Below, piece by piece: positions 17,639-25,902 of a stretch of 64,000 nucleotides of DNA. Position numbers and translations under genes: made by a program. Origin of the DNA: Convivina intestini (GTDB lineage: Bacteria > Bacillota > Bacilli > Lactobacillales > Lactobacillaceae); the NCBI RefSeq assembly GCF_003096575.1, contig NZ_QEKT01000003.1:1-64000 (forward strand), in the 5' to 3' direction. How positions within the stretch are numbered: the stretch's first letter is position 1; the number at the start of each line of letters is the position of its first letter. The notes beneath the pieces are model-generated. The model did not search any database. It was given only the letters and a program-made list of their open reading frames with translations, and had not been told where the DNA came from.

Positions 17639-17838
17639 CATTATATTTTATGTTTGTATTCAATGATTGTCATGTCTCGGAAAGAAAGTTATGTGCTGTT
17701 TGGTAAATTAAATTTTAAGGGTACTATCAAGGAATCAAACCTTTAAAAATTATAAATAAATTATAAAAATTGCTTATTATTAAAAAATAAATTAGAATAA
17801 ACTTATTAAATCCCGATTATAAGGGAGGAATCAACTAT

Positions 17839-19020
17839 ATGGGAAATTTAATATGTTTATTCTATGTCATGTTCGCTATCTTTTTGGGTGAATGGGTATC
17901 TAGGGCAACTAAGTCATGGATACCCTCTATGTTGGTGACCGCATTGATGTTTTTGATTGGATATTGGACATTTTTTCCGAAAAATCTGATTGAACAAGCA
18001 TCCTACAGTAAATCTTTTATTACTATTTGCATTGGTTTGCTATTAGTCCATCTAGGAACATTGATGAGTGTTAAAAAATTGCTTAAACAATGGAAAGCAG
18101 TATGTATTGCCGTCTTAGGAATGATGGGGAGTCTAATATTTACTCTAACCATTGGTTTATATTTTTTTGGACATGCGACAGTGTTTGCCACTGTGCCCAC
18201 CTTAACTGGAGGTTTAGTCGGAGCTGCATTGATGACACAAGGATTACAGGCGGCCGGAATTACGGCAATTGTTTCTTATCCAGTTGTGATGTTTATCATT
18301 CATCATATTGTGAGTTTCCCGCTGATTTCAGTTATGTTAAAAAAAGAAGGCCGGCGATTACAAAGTGTTTATGCGGCAGATCCAAAGTCAACTCAACAAT
18401 CAATCAGTTCTGAAAAATTGTGTGATAAAAAGCAGCATAGACGTTTGGCTATGCTGGACGGGCAATATGATACGCCAGCATTTTTGATTTTCAAAGTAAC
18501 CGTCATCGCCATTGTTAGTTTTTGGATTGGACATGTTTTACATAATGCAATTAATGTAAATATATTATGTTTATTGTTTGGGGTTGTTGCCCATACAATT
18601 GGATTTTTACCTGACAATGTCTTACACAAAGCTGGTGCCTTTAACTGGTTGATGTATGGCTTAATAGCTTATATTTTAGCGGGTTTAAACTCTACTACGC
18701 CCCAAACACTGATTCGGATATTCTTACCAATTATCACTTTAATTGTTTTGGGATTAATGGGTATGTTCCTAGTTTCTATACTTTTAGCCAAACCAATGGG
18801 CATGCATAAGGAAATGGCATTTGCTTGTGCCTTAACGGCTTTATGTGGCTTTCCAGCCGACTATATTTTAACTGATGATGTTGTTAAAAATTTAACCGCT
18901 GATATCAACGAACAAGAATTTCTTTTGGATAATATGCTACCTAAAATGTTAGTGGGTGGTTTTGCAACGGTATCGATAGCATCAGTGTTTGTTGTTTCAA
19001 TTTTTTTAAAGTTAATTTAG
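17839..19020 (+). CDS. Multi-pass membrane transporter, GltS/ESS-like
   Basis: 393 residues with about ten hydrophobic helices in two halves joined by a charged cytoplasmic loop (about 170-215). The repeated glycine-rich turns (LTGGLVGAALM in half 1, CGFPADYIL in half 2) resemble sodium:glutamate symporters of the ESS family, but identity looks distant. An AAGGGAGG ribosome binding site precedes the start. The next gene, an amidohydrolase, follows after 38 nt. The pair probably imports a substrate and hydrolyses it. The substrate is unknown. Confidence 0.6.
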   Translation: MGNLICLFYVMFAIFLGEWVSRATKSWIPSMLVTALMFLIGYWTFFPKNLIEQASYSKSFITICIGLLLVHLGTLMSVKKLLKQWKAVCIAVLGMMGSLIFTLTIGLYFFGHATVFATVPTLTGGLVGAALMTQGLQAAGITAIVSYPVVMFIIHHIVSFPLISVMLKKEGRRLQSVYAADPKSTQQSISSEKLCDKKQHRRLAMLDGQYDTPAFLIFKVTVIAIVSFWIGHVLHNAINVNILCLLFGVVAHTIGFLPDNVLHKAGAFNWLMYGLIAYILAGLNSTTPQTLIRIFLPIITLIVLGLMGMFLVSILLAKPMGMHKEMAFACALTALCGFPADYILTDDVVKNLTADINEQEFLLDNMLPKMLVGGFATVSIASVFVVSIFLKLI

Positions 19021-19058
19021 GTAATGTAATCGGTATTGGATAATTAAGGAGATAAAAA

Positions 19059-20219
19059 ATGGTTAAAATAAAATTTGAAAATGCTCGGGTATTTACTGGT
19101 AAAAATACTTCTTTTACCCAGCAAACATTTTGTATGGATACGGATACGGGATATTTTATTGATGGTGAATTGTTTGATAAAACGATTGATTTAACTGGTA
19201 AATTTGTGATGCCTGGGATGATTAATGCTCATACTCACATTATTTTGGATGCCATGTTTGAATTTAATAATCATTTTACTGCTGTTCATGATACAGTAAT
19301 CGCTATTCAAAATTTGAAACGACTTTTAGCCCATGGCGTTACTTATATTCGCGATGTGGGTTCAACTTTTGATATTGATTTGATTCTTTCTAAATTAGAA
19401 CAAGAAAATGAACTATTCATTCCAGGTATTATTGGTTCGGGTGGAGCCATTATGATGACTGGTGGGCATGGGAGACGACTAGGGATTGAAACGGACGGAC
19501 CAGATGATATTCGTAAACAATCACGAATAAATATTAAAAAGGGCGCTCGCAATATTAAATTGATGGCTACTGGTGGCGTTAGTAATTCCGGAGAAACGCC
19601 CCATGATGTCCAATTAGGCGTCGAGGAAATGAGAGTAGCCGTGGAAGAAGCTCATCATAAAGGGTATACAGCAGCAGCCCATGCACAAGGCAATCAGGGC
19701 ATTAAAAATGCTATTAAAGCTGGTGTGGATTCGATTGAACACGGTATTTTTATGGATAAGGAAAGTATTCAAATGATGCTCAAGTTCGGTACCTATTTAG
19801 TGCCCACCATGATTGCTCCGTGGGCCATTAATAGTCATGCCAAGCAATTACCAAACTTTATGGTGGATAAATCATTAGCTATTACAAAACCATTACAGCA
19901 AAGTTTGAAGGAATCTTATGATGCAGGTGTAAAAATTGCTATGGGAACTGATGCGGGAACACCATTTAATGATTTTGAAAATGGGTCGGCATTTGAATTA
20001 CAGTTAATGGTTGAAGCTGGTATGTCAGCAATTGATGTATTGAAAGCAGCAACAATGAATGGCGCTATGTTGTTGCATGTAGATGAACAGGTGGGGAGTA
20101 TTGAACCGGACAAATTAGCCGATTTTATTATATTAAATGAAGATCCGCTAGCAGATATTAAAGCAGTACAGGGAGAAAAAACGGTATACAAAAAGGCACA
20201 GCTAGTAAAGTATTCGTAA
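19059..20219 (+). CDS. Metal-dependent amidohydrolase (imidazolonepropionase-like)
   Basis: 386 residues. The amidohydrolase TIM-barrel motifs are in order: AHTHI (metal-binding His pair, about residue 59), the Lys of ARNIKLMATGG (about 167), AAHAQG, SIEHGIF and the metal/catalytic Asp in MGTDAGTP, with a C-terminal composite domain DKLADFIILNEDPL. It belongs to the HutI-related or prolidase-like branch, and hydrolyses a cyclic amide or peptide-like bond of unknown identity. An AAGGAGAT ribosome binding site is present. It is paired with the upstream transporter. Confidence 0.85.
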   Translation: MVKIKFENARVFTGKNTSFTQQTFCMDTDTGYFIDGELFDKTIDLTGKFVMPGMINAHTHIILDAMFEFNNHFTAVHDTVIAIQNLKRLLAHGVTYIRDVGSTFDIDLILSKLEQENELFIPGIIGSGGAIMMTGGHGRRLGIETDGPDDIRKQSRINIKKGARNIKLMATGGVSNSGETPHDVQLGVEEMRVAVEEAHHKGYTAAAHAQGNQGIKNAIKAGVDSIEHGIFMDKESIQMMLKFGTYLVPTMIAPWAINSHAKQLPNFMVDKSLAITKPLQQSLKESYDAGVKIAMGTDAGTPFNDFENGSAFELQLMVEAGMSAIDVLKAATMNGAMLLHVDEQVGSIEPDKLADFIILNEDPLADIKAVQGEKTVYKKAQLVKYS

Positions 20220-20238
20220 TTTAAAGGCAATATCATTC

Positions 20239-20284
20239 AATCAGTAGTTGAATATTTTGACTGGTAAAGATTCCACTACTGATT
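20239..20284. repeat. 10-bp inverted repeat in an intergenic region
   Basis: AATCAGTAGT (20239-20248) and its exact complement ACTACTGATT (20275-20284) are separated by 26 nt. They could form a weak hairpin, or mark a regulator site. No T-run follows. Confidence 0.4.
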
Positions 20285-20366
20285 TAACGATTGTGTATGA
20301 ATGCTCTTATGATTGTGGAAAATATAAAAATTAATGCTCTTGGGCATATATAAAGATCTTTAGACT

Positions 20367-20394
20367 AATCATGCCATTTTTGGTATGATTTTTA
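20367..20394 (+). terminator. Terminator after the amidohydrolase
   Basis: Arms AATCATGCCA and TGGTATGATT (one G-U pair) around a TTTT loop, followed by TTT. It lies 148 nt past the stop codon. Confidence 0.6.
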
Positions 20395-20436
20395 TGTTTG
20401 TTTAATATAACTATGCAGGAGATGAAGGAGAGGGAA

Positions 20437-21363
20437 ATGACAACTAAAACTGAATGGGAAGAGTACTTTGAACTACTAAATGATCGTAAACCAACCGCTG
20501 AAGAATATGCTGAGGCACAAAAAGCTGGGGCCTTTACGACAGAGGATACTGTTAAAACAGCCATTGAAGCAGAATCCAAGACCGTTGAAAAAGACTTTTC
20601 AGAGACAAAAGAACAGGTCAATGAAGCTTACAATAAGGTTAAGAAGCACACTGGGAGCTACTTCAAGTGGTTCAAGGAACGGGCCCTTAACCCAACAAAG
20701 TTCATCGAAGCGCAAACGGCTGAAAATACAACTTATCTCTGGGTAAGTTATGTCATGACAGTATTATTAACGGCTGGGATTTTTTGGAATATTGTACGGC
20801 GCGTGATTGATGCCGTGCTTGCTGTTTATAAAGGTTATACCGGTAGTACTGGAACAGTTCCTGATATCGGTGGTCGAATTTTACCGCCAGTTTTCTTCTT
20901 TGCCTTTGTGGCCATGGCGATTATCTTCATGGTTGGGTTGCCTAGTTTATTGCTAATTACGCGGGGGCACTACCAACCAAAAGAAACCTTGACGAAATAT
21001 CTGGGTTGGTTCCCAACGGCCATGATTTTTGCCCTATTAGGTTTTCTATATTCTTTTGTGGCACCACTACCATCGACTAGTCAAATGAGTGATATTTCAT
21101 CATTGACTTCTTTTTTTACCGTGGCTTATAGTCCACTATTGTTGTTGCCAGGGTTGGCAATTACTATTATGAGTTTGGGTAGTTACTTCTTGGTTCAAAA
21201 AACGCATTTACAAGATACGAAAGTGGATTTAATTTGGTGGCAATTGGCCCAAATTATTGGGACGAGCGTAGTTTTGTGGTTTGCAATCAGTTTTGTGATT
21301 GTGCCAATGTTTAATTCTTTTGTTACGAATGGCATTAGCAGCCTATCTTCAACAAGTTGGTAA
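20437..21363 (+). CDS. Polytopic membrane protein with N-terminal W-F-R-x-P-[ST] motif
   Basis: 308 residues from the ATG at 20437, preceded by AAGGAGAGG. Residues of about 6-33 (EWEEYFELLNDRKPT, then EEYAEAQKAG) form a short helical motif that also occurs twice in the next gene. A charged coiled-coil-like segment (about 40-75) follows, then about five membrane helices (first near residue 105). I do not recognise a transport signature. Proteins of this style in lactobacilli are annotated as DUF6574-like or hypothetical. It is 6 nt from the TcaA-like gene, so the two form an operon. Confidence 0.6.
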   Translation: MTTKTEWEEYFELLNDRKPTAEEYAEAQKAGAFTTEDTVKTAIEAESKTVEKDFSETKEQVNEAYNKVKKHTGSYFKWFKERALNPTKFIEAQTAENTTYLWVSYVMTVLLTAGIFWNIVRRVIDAVLAVYKGYTGSTGTVPDIGGRILPPVFFFAFVAMAIIFMVGLPSLLLITRGHYQPKETLTKYLGWFPTAMIFALLGFLYSFVAPLPSTSQMSDISSLTSFFTVAYSPLLLLPGLAITIMSLGSYFLVQKTHLQDTKVDLIWWQLAQIIGTSVVLWFAISFVIVPMFNSFVTNGISSLSSTSW

Positions 21364-21369
21364 ACTCTG

Positions 21370-22920
21370 ATGGATAAGAAACAATGGTTAGATAATTTTA
21401 TTAAAGAAAACGGCCGTCAGCCTAGTCCTGAAGAATTTATTCAGGCTAAAAATAATGGTTTTAAATCGGAAAAACCTCAAAAAAATTCTACAGATAACCA
21501 ACAGCTCAAGGAATGGGTTGCGACTTTTACTAAAGAAAACGGTCGTCAACCAAGTATCGATGAGGTACAAGGGCATAAAAATGGTCTGGATCAACCTAGA
21601 GCTAAAGCTGTTGCAATACCATCAACTAAGCCAGCTAAAACAGTTAAAAAGGTTACCAGAACACAGCCTAAGTCTAAAAAACAACTGGTTATCTGGACTA
21701 CTGGCATTGTCCTAGCGCTAGCCTTACTGGGCGGGATCGGCTTTGGCTATCACTATTATTCTTATGATGCTAGTTATCAGCGGGCGCTGAAGCTTCTAGC
21801 TAGTCATAATCCAGCTGAGTATCAAAAGATGGCTAGCTGGTCTGATAGTAATAAAAAGCTCACCAAGGATGAATTAAAGCCCTTAGCTGACTATGTAGCT
21901 GATAAGCAGTTAAATCAAAGTGAATTGAAAAGTTTACTTAAGAATGATTCTGCTGGTGTTTCTTTTGCCCAAGATGGTAGTAACTGGCTGCTGTTCCCCC
22001 GTTATGTGATTAAACTACAACCAGTTAATTTACGAGTGACGACCAATCAATCAAACTTAAAAGTAACGGTGAATGGCCAAACTTTGACTAGTGACACTGA
22101 TTCTTCTTACGAAAAACTTATTCGCCATCAGGCACCGGGACTGTATAGCTTTACGGCCCAGGGGAGTCTAAACGGTCGGACAGTGAAAACCAGTGTCAAT
22201 AATTATTTTGGTGGCCGTACCACGGAAAGTGTTGATCTAGACATTGAAACGTTAAGTTTTACTGTTCGAAGTAACCTAAACGATGCCAAGGTTTACGTCG
22301 GCGATACAGCTGTAGGTACTATCGTAGATGGGAAAGCTAATCTGACTGATATTCCAGTTAGTTCTGGGGCTGAAGTTTATGTGAAGAAGACTAGTAATGG
22401 GAATAAGGTTGAATCTAGCCACAAGAAGCTATCTTCCATTAGTAATGGTGACGAGATTACCTTGAATGCCAAGGGCATGTTAACGAATGATGATGCCCAA
22501 AAGACGCTGGCTACCATGGCTGATGTGCTAACTTATTACGCCCATAAGGAGAAAAATAGCTCGGATGTTTCTTCTGCCTTCTTGGATGGTACTAGTAACC
22601 ATGCCTATCGTGATTTCTGCGAAATGATTGACCATAACCTGCATTCAGCTAAGCGCAACGCTGACGATATCGATTTTGGGGATGTTAAGGTTAAAAATGT
22701 TGATAGTACTGGTAAGAATAAGGCTGATGTAACTTTTGAAATTCAAGAGGATTTCAATTATTCTTCTAAAACTGACTCCGATAAGCAAAGTTCGGGTCGT
22801 TTGCGTCAACGTTATTTGTTAATTGCCCATATGGCTTATGATTCAGATTCCAAGAAATGGTTGGTTGAGAGTATTGATTCTAACCAAAAGAAGTTGTCTG
22901 AATCAGATGATGTTCGTTAA
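21370..22920 (+). CDS. TcaA-like envelope protein with a repeated N-terminal motif
   Basis: 516 residues. Two copies of the motif seen in the upstream gene lie at about 5-30 (QWLDNFIKENGRQPS) and 47-72 (EWVATFTKENGRQPS). One membrane helix (about 110-130) leads to a large extracellular part with repeated beta-rich domains and a C-terminal NTF2-like region (about 375-510). This resembles TcaA of staphylococci, which affects glycopeptide resistance and wall teichoic acid display, with the cytoplasmic zinc ribbon replaced by the motif repeats. The assignment to TcaA is by layout and the style of the extracellular domains, not by close identity. Confidence 0.6.
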   Translation: MDKKQWLDNFIKENGRQPSPEEFIQAKNNGFKSEKPQKNSTDNQQLKEWVATFTKENGRQPSIDEVQGHKNGLDQPRAKAVAIPSTKPAKTVKKVTRTQPKSKKQLVIWTTGIVLALALLGGIGFGYHYYSYDASYQRALKLLASHNPAEYQKMASWSDSNKKLTKDELKPLADYVADKQLNQSELKSLLKNDSAGVSFAQDGSNWLLFPRYVIKLQPVNLRVTTNQSNLKVTVNGQTLTSDTDSSYEKLIRHQAPGLYSFTAQGSLNGRTVKTSVNNYFGGRTTESVDLDIETLSFTVRSNLNDAKVYVGDTAVGTIVDGKANLTDIPVSSGAEVYVKKTSNGNKVESSHKKLSSISNGDEITLNAKGMLTNDDAQKTLATMADVLTYYAHKEKNSSDVSSAFLDGTSNHAYRDFCEMIDHNLHSAKRNADDIDFGDVKVKNVDSTGKNKADVTFEIQEDFNYSSKTDSDKQSSGRLRQRYLLIAHMAYDSDSKKWLVESIDSNQKKLSESDDVR

Positions 22921-22938
22921 ATTTGATAAGTAGTAAAA

Positions 22939-22976
22939 GAAAACGATTCTACCTGGAGAGGCGGAATCGTTTTTAT
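22939..22976 (+). terminator. Terminator after the TcaA-like gene
   Basis: AAACGATTC / GAATCGTTT arms with a GC-containing loop and a T tail. Confidence 0.8.
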
Positions 22977-23045
22977 GTGGTTATTTGATCCATGAATATA
23001 CTTGTAATTATGATAATATTATTATATTCGGAGGAGAATATATTT

Positions 23046-24038
23046 ATGAATGCGAAAAAAGAAATGAAACATTCCATAGTGGTTGGACTGGCTATGTCAG
23101 CCTTAATTTCGGGGGGTGTTGCAGTAAGCGATGAAGTTGGTTTAACTAATTTTAGTACAGTATCTGCTAGTGCTGATGAAAGCAATGACACCCAAGTTGT
23201 ACGTTATGGGATTACTAATCGTCCTTTGTATCTTGACACAGGTTCATTACATGCTGAATTTCCGGCGGGTACACAAGTAGCTCGGACGAGAGATAGTGTT
23301 TGGAGTTACTATTATCTTACTGATCGTTATACTGGCAACGCTAAAGAACCGGTGTATGATAACCGCAGTCAGTATGGGCTAGTTCAGCCAGAATATGTGG
23401 AACCCCAAGGTTCTAAGGAAGTTTCTATTCATCAACCTTCATTGACTAATGAGTTGGCAAATAAAGGTGGAGAGAATCCAACACAAACATTGACTGAAAC
23501 ACCTAAGGCAGGTGTTTCTTATATTAGTGATGTTAAGCAAAAGACGCCAACTAATGGTGGTAATGACGTTCCTCAGGACAATACTAATACTCCTAGTGCT
23601 GATGCCCCAGCTAATAACACGCCTAATGACGATGTGCCGGCTAATAATACGCCTAAAGCTAACATCCCTAGTAACGTTGTCCCAGACAATGGCGGGCATA
23701 CAACACCTAAGGCTAATGATAATCACGTTAATGTACCAACTAACAGCGGTAATAATGTTCCAAAGGCCAATACTAATAATAGCAGTGTGCCGGTGAATAC
23801 AAAAAATATTCAAGCTGAGACTAATCCGGTTGTAACTACTAAAATTGCTACTAATGTACCAGCCCAGGTAGAATCTGTTACCGGTAATACTTCAAAAACA
23901 AGTATTGCTACATCGGGTCAGAAAAGCTCTAATTTACCTGTAACTGGTAAACAAGACAAGGAAAATATTAACTTAGAGGCTCTCGTTGGTCTTACCATTG
24001 CTACTGTTTCAGTATTCTTTGTTTATAAAAAGAACTGA
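23046..24038 (+). CDS. LPXTG-anchored surface protein with Asn/Pro/Thr repeats
   Basis: 330 residues from the ATG at 23046, with GGAGGAG upstream. A signal peptide (about 1-39, ending SASADES) precedes a small N-terminal domain rich in Tyr and Arg (about 45-135). Imperfect repeats follow (about 170-260; units such as ANNTPNDDVP and ANNTPKANIP). The C-terminal sorting signal is LPVTG, then a hydrophobic helix and YKKN. Sortase A should link it to peptidoglycan. The N-terminal domain is not recognised; adhesion is only a guess. It has its own terminator. Confidence 0.8.
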   Translation: MNAKKEMKHSIVVGLAMSALISGGVAVSDEVGLTNFSTVSASADESNDTQVVRYGITNRPLYLDTGSLHAEFPAGTQVARTRDSVWSYYYLTDRYTGNAKEPVYDNRSQYGLVQPEYVEPQGSKEVSIHQPSLTNELANKGGENPTQTLTETPKAGVSYISDVKQKTPTNGGNDVPQDNTNTPSADAPANNTPNDDVPANNTPKANIPSNVVPDNGGHTTPKANDNHVNVPTNSGNNVPKANTNNSSVPVNTKNIQAETNPVVTTKIATNVPAQVESVTGNTSKTSIATSGQKSSNLPVTGKQDKENINLEALVGLTIATVSVFFVYKKN

Positions 24039-24114
24039 TTAGTATTTTTAAATTCAATATCACATATATTCAACGTTATTTGAAGATATTAATGTTTAAA
24101 AACACCTTAAATAC

Positions 24115-24150
24115 AATAAAAGCATAGATAAGTAGTCTATGCTTTTATTT
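24115..24150 (+). terminator. Terminator after the LPXTG protein gene
   Basis: A 14-bp perfect stem (24115-24128 with 24136-24149) around a 7-nt loop, ending in a T-rich tract. It also lies just before the next gene's ribosome binding site. Confidence 0.8.
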
Positions 24151-24171
24151 TTGAGAGGAAGGGATTTAGTT

Positions 24172-25196
24172 TTGAATAAAAAAATTGTATATGGTGTCCT
24201 AGTAATACTTGTATTAGCAGCAGGTGCTGGGGTGTACGCATTAAATAGCCATCACAGTACCAACAAAGAAACTACCAAGGTTAAAAAACAAACCAGTAGT
24301 ACAGCTGATAAAAGTAGTGCGTCAGCAAATGATGCCATGGATTTAAAGGCCATTCAGGCGGGGGATTATACCAGTGTCGCTGGAACTTGGAAAAATTCAG
24401 CCGGCAACACTTTGGTATTTGACAAAAAAGGCTTATCTTCAGCCACTATGAATGGCACTAGCACCACTAGTATGAAAATTTATACTGACAGTGGTAGCTT
24501 GAAGGCCGGGGATAATGATTTCCCAATTAATTCGAAAATTGAAGCTGGCGTCCTCCAAGCTAAGCTTGGTACTAATCCACTACCAACGGGGGATGCTCCT
24601 TCAGCCTTGGTACCTTTTAATTTCATCCCAAAGGGGGTGGACTTTGCCGGTTCCACCGATAATGATCAAGACCGAATTTTTTCTGGTCAACAAATGGGTG
24701 AAAATAATATCTACATTCGCCAAAAGACAGCCACTAAGGCAGAAGGTAAAAGTAATACTGACGATCTGTCACAACATGACAAGGAAGCCTTAGCTTTGCT
24801 CGCTCTACCCCCGATGGCTTTATGTCAGATTTTGGTAATTTAACCACTGACATGATTTTTGCGGGTAAATCTGATGTTGGTAGTAATGCACTTGACGAAC
24901 ATGGTCAAAAGATGACGACGGTTAACTTTAATGGTATTAATATCGAACATCGTGATAATAAGAATTTGGTTCGCTTGAAGACGGTTCCTGAAAAGATAGA
25001 TAATCTGACTTATACTGAAGGATACTTCATCATCGACGGAGATACGATTACCTATAAGAATCAAGGACGGCGTCTGCAGGGAAAAGAACAAGATGAACAC
25101 GCTCAGCAACTAGGAACCCAAAGTTTGCAGAGTTTATATGAGCAGTATAAAAACAATAATAAGTTTAAAGAGATGAAAAATTTAGTTACTGATTAA
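24172..25196 (+). pseudogene. Frameshifted DUF6287-like membrane-anchored protein
   Basis: The frame beginning with TTG at 24172 (GAGGAAGGG upstream) encodes a membrane helix (about 5-22), a Ser/Lys-rich linker and a DUF6287-like segment (MDLKAIQAGDYTSVAGTWKN). It stops at 24843. The remaining 120 codons continue in another frame to 25196 with no gap. The shift coincides with a 5-C run (24808-24812); a sixth C would read through as ALPPDGFMSDFGNL and restore one protein of about 341 residues. It is either a real inactivating or phase-variable indel, or a sequencing error. A convergent terminator follows. Confidence 0.75.
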
Positions 25197-25198
25197 TA

Positions 25199-25243
25199 CA
25201 AAAGGGCATTACCCGTGTCATGACACGGATAACGCCCTTTTAT
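25199..25243. terminator. Bidirectional terminator between convergent genes
   Basis: A near-perfect 20-bp palindrome centred on TCATGA with flanking A and T runs. It separates the frameshifted gene (+) from lemA (-). Confidence 0.9.
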
Positions 25244-25245
25244 TT

Positions 25246-25872
25246 TTACTTGCTAAAATCAACCACCGGATTACTCTGGGCTGCTGAATCTGCTTGGAAA
25301 TACTTTAACTTTTGATGATTGGTCATCCCGGCTACTATCGAACTGGGGAAAGATACAACCTTATCGTTGTAAGCACGAACAGCCTTATTGTACTTAAGTC
25401 GTTGATAGGTTACCCGGTTATCGGCACCCTCAATTTGAGACATTAGCGTGCTAACTTGGTCACCGGACTTTAAGTTGGGGTAGTTTTCATTGATGGCTGA
25501 TACCATGACGTTTAACGCCCGTTCTTGACCTTCCATAGCGGTGGTCTTTTGGTCCTGACTGTTAGCGTTTTGGTAGTTGCTTTTTGCCTGGTTGTACTGG
25601 GTACGAGCTTCGGCAATTTTGCCATAGACGGCACTTTCCTGAGCTTGACTTCCCTTAATAGCATTTACTAAATTAGGAATCAAATCGGCTCGATTTTGGA
25701 GGGCCGTTTGCACAGAACCGGTAGCCTCATCGACGTCTTGCTGAGAACGATTCAGCCCGTTAGAAGAACCAATAAATGATCCTAGTAAAATTACCAGAAC
25801 TAGGCCAATAACGGTACTGATAATCACCGACTTCTTCTTATAGAAGGGTTGAGAGTTGTTAATTACGTTCAT
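25246..25872 (-). CDS. lemA: LemA family protein
   Basis: 208 residues from the ATG at 25872, which has AAAGGTG upstream; a GTG three codons earlier is inside that site. One N-terminal membrane helix (about 16-34) is followed by the helical LemA domain: NRADLIPNLVNAIKG, ERALNVMVSAINENYPNLKS and YNDKVVSFPSSIVAGM are typical. The function of LemA is not known; it often accompanies TPM-domain proteins, as here (30 nt downstream of one). It is the last gene of a four-gene minus-strand operon. Confidence 0.92.
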   Translation of the reverse strand: MNVINNSQPFYKKKSVIISTVIGLVLVILLGSFIGSSNGLNRSQQDVDEATGSVQTALQNRADLIPNLVNAIKGSQAQESAVYGKIAEARTQYNQAKSNYQNANSQDQKTTAMEGQERALNVMVSAINENYPNLKSGDQVSTLMSQIEGADNRVTYQRLKYNKAVRAYNDKVVSFPSSIVAGMTNHQKLKYFQADSAAQSNPVVDFSK

Positions 25873-25902
25873 AAAATTCACCTTTCAAAATGAGCATTAA
25901 AT

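Noticed and set aside
17450-17641. 63-codon minus-strand frame with a GGSRTHT-like sequence
   Set aside because: It lies across tRNA-Leu; this is the well-known false translation of the antisense strand of a tRNA.
17577-17838. Integration (att) site downstream of tRNA-Leu
   Set aside because: No integrase gene and no copy of the tRNA 3' end was found before 20437; the hairpin there is a normal terminator.
23580-23800. Possible CRISPR or satellite repeats
   Set aside because: The repeats are imperfect, codon-phased and encode Asn-Pro-Thr spacers of the surface protein; opposite-strand frames here are shadows of the same repeats.
24800-24815. Programmed -1 frameshift
   Set aside because: The site does not follow the X XXY YYZ slippery pattern in frame, and no clear downstream pseudoknot was seen. 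A single-base indel explains it better.
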